DNA of 64,000 nucleotides from Gyrodactylus bullatarudis. Lineage: Eukaryota; Platyhelminthes; Monogenea; Gyrodactylidea; Gyrodactylidae. The DNA lies in contig SSNU01000237.1 in the NCBI GenBank assembly GCA_012064415.1, positions 62,001 through 126,000 of the forward strand. Reading direction: 5' to 3'. How positions within the stretch are numbered: the stretch's first letter is position 1; every line of letters starts with the position of its first letter. Below are positions 26,201 through 37,372 of the stretch, piece by piece. The translations under genes and the position numbers were made by a program. The notes under the pieces were generated by a model. It saw nothing but the letters and a program-made list of their open reading frames with translations, made no database searches and was not told the origin of the DNA.

Positions 26201-29200
26201 CAACCGCCTCGTAAGGACTTGGATCACTGGGCTTATTGTAGATTGGCACTTTTATTTCGTTAACATGCTCAACAATTTCTGTAGAGTAATGTTTAGGGGG
26301 TTGTTTCCTAGTAAGCTCATACTGATCTTCCATTTCGTTAATAAGACCCTTGCGCTGTAACGTATCTCCCTGTCCGATTCTCAGAGATTCCCTTCTAATG
26401 TGATCGTAGATTTCTTCTTTCTCTCTGACTTTCTGAGGAGCATATTTCTCCTCTAATTTTGATAATGCTTCGCCCTTATTAATGGATTTCTCACCCATCT
26501 TACTCTTCATCTGATGATTCCGTTCGAATTCTGCAATTTTGGCGCGTACCTCATTTTTCTCATCCCTGGGATTGACTGTTTTGTTTTTTCTGTCTAAATG
26601 AGAATTTTCAAGTGTCTTGGGATCTTTCTCGTTTTCGATATTTTCAAAGTTATCTCTGTCATACTGAAAGACATCAATCATGGAAATCGCTTGTCGATCG
26701 GAATCCTGTTGTTTGTAAATAGAACCTCGTCTAATTACTGGTGTTGGCTGGGAATTTTGAGGTCGATATCTTGCATAGTTATAAGTCTGATCGTAGGTTT
26801 TCTCCTGATCACTTGATCGAAAACTTTTAGTTGGATTTTGATCCGGATTACGAAAACTTCTCTGTACAATTGGTTTGTGCTTCTGATCTTGGCCAGAGGT
26901 AAATTCGTCTCTGAGAAAACGATATCGCTCCTTGACATGGAAATCATCTTCTCTTTCGTTTGTACTATTTTCAGTTGGCTTTTCTGACCTTACACGGTAT
27001 TTCCTAAGTTTATCCTGGAATTCATCTTGAATAGTGTTGGGTTTTCTGTGCTCATTTGAATATTTTTCAGTTATTTTATTATTTTCCACCAGATTTGTAG
27101 TGTCGAAAATTAGTTTCTCCTCTTCAAAGTACTTTTTGCCTAATCTCTGTTCAAAATCTTTAATCGTCTCATTTACAGACTGTCGAAGGGAGTCTTTGCC
27201 ATCGTGAATATCAGCTTTCTTAATCAAACTGTGATTTGATGTTGATTGATCAAAAGGGTCTCTATCGATCTTGATTAAATGTTCCGTGCTAAAACCCTGT
27301 TGAGATTTAAGATCAACATCTAAATATTGGTTTCTCAGTTTATCATTGAATCCTTCAACTGTCCCCTTATTGGTCTTGATGCCTGTTTGATGATGTAATC
27401 TTTCATTCGTCATTGATTGATCAATGCTAGAGTCCAGTTTAGATCTGAGATCTAAATCTAAATATTTGTTTCTCAGTTTATCATTGAATCCTTCAACTAT
27501 TCCTGTATTTCCTCTGGCATCATTCTTCATCATATGTTCCTTATTGGTGTTGATATCATTCGTCATTGATTGATCAATGCTAGAGTCCAGTTTAGATCTG
27601 AGATCTAAATCTAAATATTTGTTTCTCAGTTTATCATTGAATCCTTCAACTATTCCTGTATTTCCTCTGGCATCATTCTTCATCATATGTTCCTTATTGG
27701 TGTTGATATCATTCGTCATTGATTGATCAATGCTAGAGTCCAGTTTAGATCTGAGATCTAAATCTAAATATTTGTTTCTCAGTTTATCATTGAATCCTTC
27801 AACTGTCCCCTTATTGTTCTTGATGCCTGTTTGATGATGTAATCTTTCATTCGTCATTGATTGATCAATGCTTGAGTCTAGTTTAGATCTGAGATCTAAA
27901 TCTAAATATTTGTTTCTCAGTTTATCATTGAATCCTTCAACTGTTCCCTTATTGGTCTTGATGCCTGTTTGATGATGTAATCTTTCATTCGTCATTGATT
28001 GATCAATGCTAGAGTCCAGTTTAGATCTGAGATCTAAATCTAAATATTTGTTTCTCAGTTTATCATTGAATCCTCCAACTATTCCTGTATTTCCTCTGGC
28101 ATCATTCTTCATCATATGTTCCTTATTGGTGTTGATATCATTCGTCATTGATTGATCAATGCTAGAGTCCAGTTTAGATCTGAGATCTAAATCTAAATAT
28201 TTGTTTCTCAGTTTATCATTGAAATCTTCTCTTGCATTTGAATTAGAATTTTTCAGATAAAGTTTTCTTTCTTTTTCCTTTGGGACATCTAAAGAAAATT
28301 GAGATTTTAATCTGTCTTTGAGATCAAATAGGGGTCGCTTGATTTCGTCTCTTCTCTGGTGTCCCATGTCAATATTGAATTCACTTCGCTCTGTAGAATA
28401 ATGACCAGTGTATTTACTTTCTTTGGTGGTTGAATTTCGATCGAATTTTTCATTGCCTATATACGTCTCCTTAAGTTTATCTTGATCCGTAGTCTCCTTG
28501 GGGATTAGATAATAATCTTCGTCTAGCCTTACATTTGATGTATCAATTTCTTCCTTGTTAATATCAACTCTAGAATAGTATATTGGATTTGCATCTTGCT
28601 CGAGTACCTTGCCAATGTCCGTAGAGCTAGTTCCTGAAAAAATCGGTGATGAATTAAAGTTCCAACCGGATCCCTTCCTTGATCTTGATTCTCCATAAGT
28701 ATCAATTTTAGAATTATAACGAACAGGAATCTTTATAGCATCGTATTCATTAGGTATTTGATCATTTGAAGTATGATGGCTTCTTGTCTGACGATCACCT
28801 TCACCCTTGAAATACTGGCTTTGAATGTGCTCCTCTGAATTATTGGGCTTGCATTGATTTTCATGATAGTTTATTTCATCCAAGCGTCTACGAAAAGAGT
28901 TTGACCTCAGCATTTTTTCCTCTTGAAAGTCAATTTGAGGATAAACTTCAGTACAATTGTCAAAGCAAAAGTTGGTAAAATGCTCAGACTTTGAACGAGC
29001 AAAACGTTCTTTTCCCTCTAGGTCGTAGGTGATTTCTACTCGAGTTCTGGCGGAAAATTGTCTCTGTCTCTCGTGGTTGATATCACTCTCCGATTGGTTT
29101 CTCTTCAAAGTGTCAGGACGCTTGACTGTTATGGTTCTGGGATAGACAAGTTTCTCTTGCTTTTTCTGATAGATTGGCGATGTCTTTTCAAAATTTTCCT

Positions 29201-32131
29201 CCCTACTATGATTATTTTGATCACGCCAGCATTTCAAAGAGTCTATGGAATACTTGGCGGACATTTTCTTGTTGAATTCTGACCTTGGATCATTTTCGTC
29301 TAGGACAATTTTTGAACATGGTTTAGGAAAGGTATTTTCCTCGGTTGAAATTTGAGTTTTCGACGGAGTCTCTGGTGATTTTGACTCATTAACTTTAACA
29401 ATCGGGATTTTAATAGACTTTTCCTCTCCAGTCGTTCCGTCCAAGTAGAAGCTGTTGTCTTCAATCCGATTCCTAGATCGAATAATAATTATGTTACGAT
29501 CAGTCTTTTCGTCAATATCAGAAATCGTAACATCATTGGGACTCTCATAGGAGAAATGGCCAATGTTTCTGGCACTTTTGATTTCTCTCACTTGACTCAA
29601 TTCGATTGGTTCGCTATCTAAATTCGAGTTTGATTCAGCCTCATTCGGAGAAAGTATTTCCTCCTTTGCATTGGCTATTCTATCAGGTTTCACTGGAACT
29701 CGGTACATTGTCTCATTCTCAAAGTCAGCCTGATAATAGTCAAGATCATCTTTGAGTTCATTCATCAGCTGGATGTCTTCCTCCTCTCGGTCTATGAATG
29801 GGAGACTGTCAATCTCTTCATATTTAGAGAAAACACACACATTCCAAGAGAGATCAGGATGTTTCAAGGGTCAATTCGATTTTAAGGATGAAGAATAAAT
29901 TAATTAATTTTACTCTGATTATTATTATGTCTATCACATTTAAATCATTTTATCGACTCATTCCTAAGTTTTCAATACATTTTTGCCACCCACTCGAAAT
30001 CTATTAATTTCCTAGAATAGACAAAGACCTCAGCTCTATTATTTGTCAAACACATGCTATCCTAATTCATGGTTGATTTGTTCAAAAAATTAAATAGATA
30101 AAAAGTAAGACAAATTGAACCCTATTTGTTAAACCTTTTCTGGGACTTTAAGGGTTGAGTCTGAGTGTAAAGTACACAAACCATAGACCAAAAATATCCC
30201 TTTATTTTTGATACTCTTTCAATATATTAATTTATGATTGCATTCAATGGAATTCAAAAGTTACCATAAATTTATTCTCATGGAGCTTTACAATGCAGTA
30301 GTTAATAGAATATAGTATATGTAAAAAGTACATGCATTAATTATGTACGTTCTGATAAAAGCTTAGTGTTGCAAGTGAATATGAATCGATTATTACGCAT
30401 TAATTTGATTAGAATAAAATATGAGAAGAGGATCTTTTATTTAAAATTGTTTTACACCTTCTTTTATGGACTACTTACCGTCATTTATACTTTCTACATT
30501 GCAGATATATATATGTTTTATTTTGTTTTAATTGTTATTTAACAGACACTTTTGGAATGGAGCAAACTCCATTCGGGTTACTCACTTGCAACATAGTTGT
30601 CTTGACTCTTTGGACGTTTCTTCACTAAAAGTTTCAAAGAAATAATATTAATAAACAATAAACAGTGTATAATACGAAGGATATTGAAAAAAAATATTGA
30701 AAAAAATAAAATTTGATTTCTTTGAAAAATCAACTGGAGAAGATGATCGATTAAATAAATAAAATTTAGTAAGCTTTAGCTGTTTTTTTTTCTTTGATTG
30801 CGTGCAGGTCTTGTGGAAGCAAAGGAAGAAAGATGGGTGAACGAAAAATTGAGAACTTTCATTTCTAGCATAAATCATTGCGGCCACTGGCCATTAGGGT
30901 GTGAGGGGGTTAATTTTCGAAAATATTTTGTATTAAAACCCGTCTGGTAGAGACGAAATCTGCAAAGTCCAAACAACTTCTTAGAAATGAAAATCCTCAA
31001 TTTGGAGAAACAAAAATTTTAACATCATACCAAATTCATCCTCAGAGAACATTGAGAGGTACTCTTCAAAGTATTCTCGCATTTCTTGATTGTAAAAGGT
31101 TCGGGGTAAAGATTGACTCTTTTTCTTATGGTCTCTACCTCGTGATTTCCTGTAGTTCAATACTGTAATGGATAGAGACAATGGATAATTATAAAACAGA
31201 AGAGAATTTCTCCAGACACAAAATCAAGATGTACGTATATGTAGAAGGAATGAGTTTCTTTTAAATATTTCTGATAATGATCATTTATTTCAACTCCAAC
31301 CTCAGAAATAGATATTTTGTACTGAGAGAAAATCTCTACACTAAAGTTATGAGTCATTTAATTTGCATGTGTCTGAAAAAACTTACAATGATCAGGTCTA
31401 GAGCTAACTGGAGACTTTATTCTACGATTGTCTTCGTTAACGCTAGTCATTTTCTCCTGTCGATCAATCCAGACATCACTTTGTATGTTATTCCCAGGAA
31501 CTTTTACATTGTGAGTGCTATAAGTGCATCATGAGTAGACTAATACTCACCTTTTCACACTAACTGAATATTCTGAAGTGTTATTTCCTTCTGAGGCTTT
31601 TGAGATTGGACAGGGTGAAATGACCTTTGAATCATTTCGATCTTTATTCTCCGCCTTCTCGTATTCCCTTTCAATTTGGAATTTTTCAGGAGATGTCTCG
31701 CTGTGACTGCCAATATGACTCAGAAGTTGGCTATCTTTCGATTCGTTTGATGTTAGGATATCCCTAGCCCAAACATCATCATGAATATGATCGATAATTC
31801 TGTCGGTGATTTGTTGACGTTGAAACCGCTCATTTTGAAGAGTTTTTTCATTTTTAGGACCACCAATTGCCACAGAAACATAGACATTCACTAATGAATC
31901 ATGAGGAAGAAAAATTTCTTTATGATTGACAGCGACAATATTATCATCAGGAAGAATGAATGCACTTCTATATTCCCGACAGACTTTTTTACCCAAAAAT
32001 GCAATGGAAGATGTAGAGTCGGTGGTTTTAGGAGGGTTATACCTACAATTGCTTTCACTATTGCTTTGAGGGCACAACTCTATTTCCGGAACATGAATAT
32101 GAAGTGATGTTAAACTTGGTTGCTTATTCAT
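11209..32131 (-). CDS. Large unrecognised scaffold-like protein, 21 exons, internal tandem repeats
   Basis: I joined exons 32131-31551, 31517-31387, 31162-31031, 30624-30586, 29815-25643, 24108-24046, 23351-23289, 23232-23092, 20820-20782, 20238-20182, 19627-19454, 18615-18589, 18529-18419, 18358-18245, 18183-18094, 17508-17455, 15246-15148, 15079-14861, 14517-14190, 13105-12831 and 11258-11209. Every junction keeps the frame, giving about 2,319 aa. The protein is hydrophilic, rich in D, E, K, R, S and N, and looks largely disordered. I see no signal peptide, membrane helix or known domain. The central 4.2-kb exon holds tandem repeats. Exons 3-18 all start and end in phase 1. The stop at 25569 is avoided by a donor at 25642. 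The last exon would end ATQV, a class I PDZ-ligand form. The weakest exons are 17508-17455 and the last one. Cytoskeletal or junctional scaffolding is a guess only. Confidence 0.65.
11755..11977 (+). other. Weak plus-strand ORF inside the last intron of the large gene
   Basis: After a polypyrimidine-AG at about 11760, a frame reads LSLILILLLVMRLITKHRK and then a second hydrophobic run before a stop at 11977. It lies on the strand opposite the host gene. No upstream exon, start codon context or homology supports it, so it may be chance in AT-rich DNA. Confidence 0.12.
16509..17130. repeat. Perfect 214-bp inverted repeat around an assembly gap
   Basis: Positions 16509-16722 are, as far as I can compare by eye, an exact reverse complement of 16917-17130. 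Each arm itself contains short palindromes such as gtgattcgtacgaatcac and repeats of gaatcgtgtgaaa. Between the arms lie 114 bp of unique sequence and 80 Ns. It sits in the intron between exons 16 and 17 of the large minus-strand gene. It may be a young fold-back element or an assembly artefact at the gap edge. Confidence 0.85.
16837..16916. other. Assembly gap (80 Ns)
   Basis: A run of 80 N characters directly beside the right arm of the inverted repeat. The true length is unknown. Confidence 0.99.
18731..18945. repeat. Intronic repeat, family E, diverged copy
   Basis: This segment resembles 21505-21756. Both contain gatatt(t/c)gggatcaa(a/c)a(t/c)tagacgaa, a central tttccaa block and a gaattcgaattc motif. 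It lies in the intron between exons 11 and 12 of the large minus-strand gene and has more decayed ends than the other copy. Confidence 0.6.
19936..20009. repeat. Short hairpin with 15-bp stem
   Basis: ttccagacgtttcgg (19936-19950) pairs perfectly with ccgaaacgtctggaa (19995-20009), with a 44-nt loop. It lies in the intron between exons 10 and 11 of the large gene. I cannot assign a function; it may be the core of an eroded fold-back element. Confidence 0.7.
21505..21756. repeat. MITE-like element with about 40-bp terminal inverted repeats (family E)
   Basis: The left end gaagtagttatgtactgatatttgggatca... and the right end ...tgatcccaaatatcagtacataactgcttc are near-perfect inverted repeats of about 40 bp. 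The element is 252 bp and has no coding capacity. It lies in the 2.3-kb intron between exons 8 and 9 of the large gene. A diverged relative lies at 18731-18945. Confidence 0.8.
22577..22938. repeat. Imperfect inverted repeat (family F)
   Basis: The left arm from 22577 (ccactttttgaatttcgaaaa ... gaggattcaaag) is the approximate reverse complement of the right arm ending at 22938 (ctttgaatcctcgg ... cgaaattcaaaaagtgg). Arms are about 60-75 bp with several mismatches. A further similar stretch occurs at about 21430-21505 (gcatttcgaaaatgcaccaa). Confidence 0.6.
24729..25447. repeat. Fold-back element, about 720 bp (family D)
   Basis: The left arm (about 24729-24997) is the reverse complement of the right arm (about 25174-25447), with a loop of about 175 bp. 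Shared blocks include gttgggaatc, tttttcatcaagaattcga, ggaatcctactcat, ccatttgaagaaaaaa, ttggcgcca and aggatcaagattaga. It lies in the intron between exons 5 and 6 of the large gene. Partial relatives of its outer end occur at about 17290-17345, 23935-24015 and in a TRRAP intron at 56106-56225. Confidence 0.8.
27331..28235 (-). repeat. Tandem coding repeat, six full units of 138 or 153 bp
   Basis: Within exon 5 of the large gene the phrase FNDKLRNKYLDLDLRSKLD plus SSIDQSMTN recurs at almost identical DNA sequence. Unit starts on the plus strand fall near 27331, 27468, 27622, 27775, 27913, 28051 and 28204, so the spacing is 138 or 153 bp. The 28-residue core is followed by either a 23-residue linker (DINTNKEHMMKNDARGNTG...) or an 18-residue linker (ERLHHQTGIKTNKGTVEG), in the order long, short, short, long, long, short in the protein direction. 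A seventh, degenerate unit follows. Confidence 0.95.
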
Positions 32132-32264
32132 ATTAGCTTGGTTATATTCCTCTTTAGAACATTTCTCTGAAAGTATATTCAAATTTCAACCAAAAAGTTT
32201 GATTACCTTTTTAATCCAGGATAACAAAATCTACTATGTTCGAAATTTTGTTTTGTTAGGCTAC
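32132..32264. promoter_or_regulatory. Divergent intergenic region between the large gene and RGP1
   Basis: Only 133 bp separate the two start codons on opposite strands, so the promoters must overlap or be shared. No TATA or other element is clear. Part of it may be transcribed 5' leader. Confidence 0.45.
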
Positions 32265-33694
32265 ATGCCTGAAAGTAATCCGACTGTCCAACTTCATAGA
32301 AAGTCTAATAATGTTTTTTCTGGATCTTCATTAGTATACCAGCTGACGTCGGAAAGATTAAAAAATAACAAAATGTGAGCTAAAATATTATCATTTCTAG
32401 TTTCATAAATCAAGTTGAATGTGTTTTTGTTGGCTATGCGAAAATATTCTCCGAGTCTCCGCATAAAAATGCCAACGTGGATCATGATATTGTTGAGTAT
32501 CTTGTCTCAAAATTTCCTGAGAAGAAGAAACGCCTGTTAAACTTGATTGAAAACAAGACATTTGAGACATTTTCTCTCATACTGGCCGAAAAGAAAGAAA
32601 TAATCAACAGGGATTCCAATAAAGATAGATTCAATTTCATTTTCAATCTTCCAGAATGGCTGCCATCCTCCTATAGGGGAGTTCAATCCAATATCTCTTA
32701 TCGTATATTTCTTATTTATACGTACACCAAAAACAATGGTCAATTCATGTCAAATGTAGAAACTGTTGTTAGAGTATTTTCTAGTTTCAACATTCCAGAA
32801 GTGATGAATAGCAATAGTTTTGTTGGTGATAAGAATCCGTTCCTATGTCAATTCGGTGATGTAGATGATTTGTACGATGAAGATGCACAATTTCATGAAG
32901 ATAAGGAAAAGATTGATAAATTCCAGCAGGATTGTACAGCTCACATAATCCCATCAGAAGTTCATTTGATTGAAGATGGCTTGGAAAATAAATTAGACCT
33001 GATCGATAAAACTTATTTTTGTGATATCAACAGAAAAATTGCTCAACTATCTGACCAAGTCCAGAAAAAAGTCTCAAAAAGAATCACAATCTCTAGTGAA
33101 CTTGGCCGAGTGCTGACCTTGATGATTGATTCAACTTGTCTAGCAGCAGGCTCATTCTTGAATGGATATTTGGACTTTTCTTGTTCTGAGTTAAAGACAA
33201 ATTTCATAACAATGAGTGTTTTTGACTATGAGAAAATCTATAAACTAAACAGGAAATCCAATGAGCTAATCCAGGGTGTCCCTCCTGAAGGCTTCAAGCT
33301 TTTAACTGAAAAAAAAAATCTTCCCGATTCCATACAAAAGAAGCTTATTTTAAAGAAGGTCTTTAACACTTCGACTCAGTACACTTATTGTCCGTTTGAA
33401 CTGCCAATACCTTCCAAGGCGTTTCCCAACTCCACATCTAGTTATCACAACGAGTTTGTGGTAGACCATGGGCTAGAGTTGGAACTGAAACTAGAAGTAT
33501 TCAAGGCCAAAGCTAGTGAAATTCACATGAGTGTAAAAACTCTAGGCCATGTTGGAGCTGTGATGGAAATCAGACCTTTCCAGGTTGTCGAGACCAAGAA
33601 GGAGCCTGGTACAATGGAACTTTTATATTATATTCCAATCAAAGTTATCCCCTCCCCGATAGCTCAGGATAGAGACTTTTATTTCAGAGTATGA
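32265..33694 (+). CDS. RGP1: RGP1, RAB6A-GEF complex partner protein 2
   Basis: Two exons (32265-32374, 32401-33694) with a 26-nt intron give about 467 aa. RGP1 pairs with RIC1 as the guanine-nucleotide exchange factor for Rab6 at the Golgi, serving retrograde traffic. Recognisable arrestin-like blocks include LPEWLPSSYRGVQSNISYRI (family LP..PPSFRG...Y), a conserved middle VLTLMIDSTCLAAGSFLNG, an FELPIPSKAFPNSTSSYH segment (family FSLPIP...TP.F) and the final YIPIKVIPSP (family LPIKVLP). The N-terminal exon is supported because splicing out the 26 nt, which contains a stop, gives KIFINQVECVFVGYAKIF in frame. A poly(A) signal aataaa lies near 33758. It converges on ST7. Confidence 0.85.
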
Positions 33695-34029
33695 ATGATT
33701 TGTTTTTTTATTATTAATACATTGTATTTATGAGAACAACAATTAATATGAGAATTGAATAAAATAAAAAATGTCTCCTCTTTCTTACTGGGTTTCATGT
33801 CTTGTTTTTTTTTGAAATTATCATTATTAGTTGGGTATAAATGCTTCAACACTGGGAAAATTATTTAAAGTAGAAAAATTACTATTTGAAGGAATCTTTG
33901 AAAAATAAAAGCGAGATGTACAAATGGTTGTGGATGTAGGTTTAATGGTCTAGAGTCTGACGAAAAATTGGGTTTCTATGGTTACGCACTGGTCTCTCTA
34001 TAGGCTTGCCGATGACTCAAGATTGGAAA

Positions 34030-37000
34030 CTATTTCCTCGAAGTGGCCAAGGAGAAAATTACAAAAATATTCTCCAACTTATCAAAGAGATATCCAACAG
34101 GACTGAAAACCCAGTTGAGGACTAAACGAGAAATTGAACCCATTTGTTCTGGATAGATGTGGGTTAGCAGGGCCAACAGGGCAGTTAACGAACACAACGA
34201 AGCAGTGAAAATTATAAAGAATGGAATATCTTTTTTTGGATAGACTGACAACATGTGAAAATCTACAAGAAATTATCAATTTTTACTACCATTTATCAAT
34301 ACAGTTAGAGCTGTGACTTATGAACCAAAAATTACCCTCTTCCCTCTGTCCCTTTAGAATTTAGTTTTCGAGATCATCATCATACTTATGAGTAAGGTTT
34401 CTATTTAAACCATAAATTTTCTGAACAAAATAATAATTTTTATTCTGCCAACATTCATTCGAAAGAGCTTTTTTTGATGAAGAATTCTCTATGCTTGGTT
34501 GATCGTACATAGACTCGGATCAAAAGATATCCAAACATATTATTTCAATGAAATTTATTTTTATCGAAAAATAGCATTTTCCCAATTTTGATGACAGAGT
34601 AGGGGGTCTTTTTGTCGCCTCCAAAACAAACAAATAACAAGCCTAGTGACCATCTGGATGTACTTACTCATTACACTATACTTTTTTAAACATCCAACTT
34701 TTCCCACTCTTAGGAAATCTTATTCTTAAAACCTTTTACACTTTTCTTAACCTATACTCTCCAAAGTGGAGTCTAACTTAGACTGTCTAAGTCAAGACTA
34801 TCATTTCTCAACTGGGTTATTGACCATATTTAAAAAAGTATCATTAACCAGTTTTTTAGAGTAGTGACTGATCTAACAAACATCGTTGCCTGAACCATAA
34901 TTTTTGATGAGGAAAATCGGGTTCAAGGTAAAAGGAGTAAATGTTTAGTGGGAAAAATTCAAGATTTCAAAAGAGTTCATCAAAATGACGATAGGACGAA
35001 GCTAGGTCGAAAGCCATTCAGGAAAACTAAACACTGCTTGAATTTAGAATAGAGAGATACACAACAATGACTCAAAGCTCACCAGAATGATCAAGAAAAT
35101 CTCAAAGGTGAGAAAAAGACACTCCTTACCCTCCTCATCAAGTAACTTAAACTGTACCTTGGAAGTATAGATGAAAAAAAGTGTAAAAGGTTTTAAAAAT
35201 AAGATTTCCTAAGGGTGGGAAAAGTCGGATGTTTAAAAGAGTATAGTGTAATGAGTAAGTACATCCAGATGGAGGCGACAAAAAGACCCCCTACTCTGTC
35301 ATCAAAATTGGGAAAATGCTATTTTTCGATAAAAATAAATTTCATTGAAATAATATGTTTGGATATCTTTTGATCCGATTCTATGTACGATCAACCAAGC
35401 ATAGAGAATTCTTTATCAAAAAAAGCTCTTTCGAATGAATGTTGGCAGAATAAAAATTATTATTTTGTTCAGAAAATTTATGGTTTAAATAGAAACCTTA
35501 CTCATAAGTATGATGATGATCTCGAAAACTAAATTCTAAAGGGACAGAGGGAAGAGGGTAATTTTTGGTTCATAAGTCACAGCTCTAACTGTATTATTAA
35601 TCTTATTTTAAATGATAGTTCAACAATAACTCAATTCCTCTAGAACTGAAATAAAACAAATTTGATAGAAAAAAAAACTTACTTGGAAGTAGTTCTCTGT
35701 CAGTAGACTCAGTAGAAGCTGGATATGGATGGAAAAAGTTGCCCTTTTCCAGTGGATAAGGTATCAAGAGAAATGTTCCTTCCCAAGTGCAATGGAGTAA
35801 ATTCAAGGCTCCATCAACTGCCTTCCAGTGTGGTAGGTGAAAGAAACTGTAGGCAATTGCCTCTGAATCCCCTCGCTTGAGAATGTGCTCCGTTGGCAAA
35901 ATGAAAGCTTTCAATTCCAAGAGATACTTTGGAACATGAGGATTAAATTCAACTGCTCTGTGAATCACTTCGACAGCATTTAGCTCGGCAATATTTAGGC
36001 CACGCCGGGAGACATTATCTGGAGAAAATTTGTCGGCAACTTGTCTAGCCTTTAGCAGGGCAGCAGAATAACAAATTGTAGCAGACTTTGGATAATGAAT
36101 GTCGTCGTATTTAGCCAAGAATGCCTGTGCATCAGCATATTGCTGAGCTGCCAAGTAGCATTCAATAAGATTCTCCTGGATGTTGAAAATGTTCAAGTTT
36201 GGATATTCTTTGATTAGATCTTTCATGAGTTTAATAGCATCACGAAGTTTTCCCAGTTTTCGGGCACACATTGCAAGTCTTCGTCGAATTGATATAAAAA
36301 CATGCAGATCTCTCCGGTAGCCAGCCTCATCAATAATATTGTGTGTCTTTTGGTGCTTTTTCAGTTGATTCTCAGCAATCTTAAAGGCTTGTTTGTAAAT
36401 TTTTTCTGTGTCATGAATATTCGTGCATTCTTCTTCAGCAAGAAGGAGTAATGCAGTAGTACATTCAGGATTCATAGCCAGAGCTTCTTTGGCTTTTTTA
36501 ATACGCTCCTCTGGATTCCTCTCACGCCAAGCTAAATGCATCAACTCATACTCTGGCTTTCCAATATCCGATTCACACGTATAAAACGTTTGATGATCTT
36601 GAGCAGATAGATTCATGTCATAATACGTTAGAGGATCCTTTCCGGTTTTTCGAATAAGTCGAGAGTATTCAGCCCCACGAAATAAAGAATATGGATTTCG
36701 CCAAACCTTACAATCCTGGGAATTTGCATGAACAGCCGGTTGATTTTCTAAGGCTTCCATCTCATTTTCTTCCTCTGTACCACCGAGGAGAGGATAGAGA
36801 TGAGTTAGACTTATCTGTTCGATAAAAGAGGTGCCATATTTTTTAAAGTACCACCATTCAAAGATGAGAATAAGTCCAGATATTAGAGAACTGGTGCCTG
36901 TTAGAGCAACGTAGAACTTTGGTGATAATGTATTGAAAAACATGTTGAGTGGTACAAATTTGAGTATAGGAGAATCTGATTGTCCTAGATGTAGAAATCC

Positions 37001-37120
37001 AAATATCAAACAAAACAACAGAATAAGAACAAATACCCAAACACCAAAAAATATGTAGAAAGATACTGGCTTTATTTTTGAATATTGTTCTTCTTGGATC
37101 GGCACAGAAGACATTCGCAT
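34030..37120 (-). CDS. ST7: ST7 (suppressor of tumorigenicity 7) family membrane protein
   Basis: Two exons (37120-35683, 34262-34030) joined across a 1,420-bp intron give about 556 aa. Identity with the animal ST7/ST7L family is very high: [63 protein letters not shown], a TPR-like middle ([15 protein letters not shown]), [40 protein letters not shown]. The small last exon adds [16 protein letters not shown] and a terminal membrane segment, as in the family's C-terminus, so reading past the donor at 35683 would be wrong. Two membrane segments lie at the N-terminus. The biochemical role is not settled. The intron is almost filled by an inverted repeat. Confidence 0.95.
34298..35595. repeat. 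Inverted repeat with about 420-450-bp arms inside the ST7 intron
   Basis: The left arm 34298-34745 is the reverse complement of the right arm 35177-35595 with few mismatches. The loop is about 430 bp. The arms differ in length by exactly one 29-bp segment (around 34623-34651, acaaacaaataacaagccta and flanks) present only on the left. No ORF is inside. The intron transcript would fold into a long double-stranded hairpin. It resembles a fold-back transposable element. Confidence 0.9.
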
Positions 37121-37372
37121 GCCGTATTTTAAGAAAATAAGTTATTTAATTTAATGACTAGTTTGGTGGGGACGTATGAGGTGAATCTTTTATAAAATAG
37201 AACTGAAAGCTGTGGGACAATTCTTTAAAACTGTTCTTCTTAAATAAAGATTTAAACAATCACAAAATGCAAAACTTTATAATTCACCTTTAATAATTAA
37301 TAGCTGTACTATTTTTATCGGAAAATTATCTTTTTATAAAATTTTTGAATATCATAATGATAAAAAACGTTT

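Noticed and set aside
34030..34279. Separate small membrane-protein gene
   Set aside because: The reading [11 protein letters not shown] with its membrane segment is the conserved C-terminus of ST7 and splices in frame to the exon ending at 35683.
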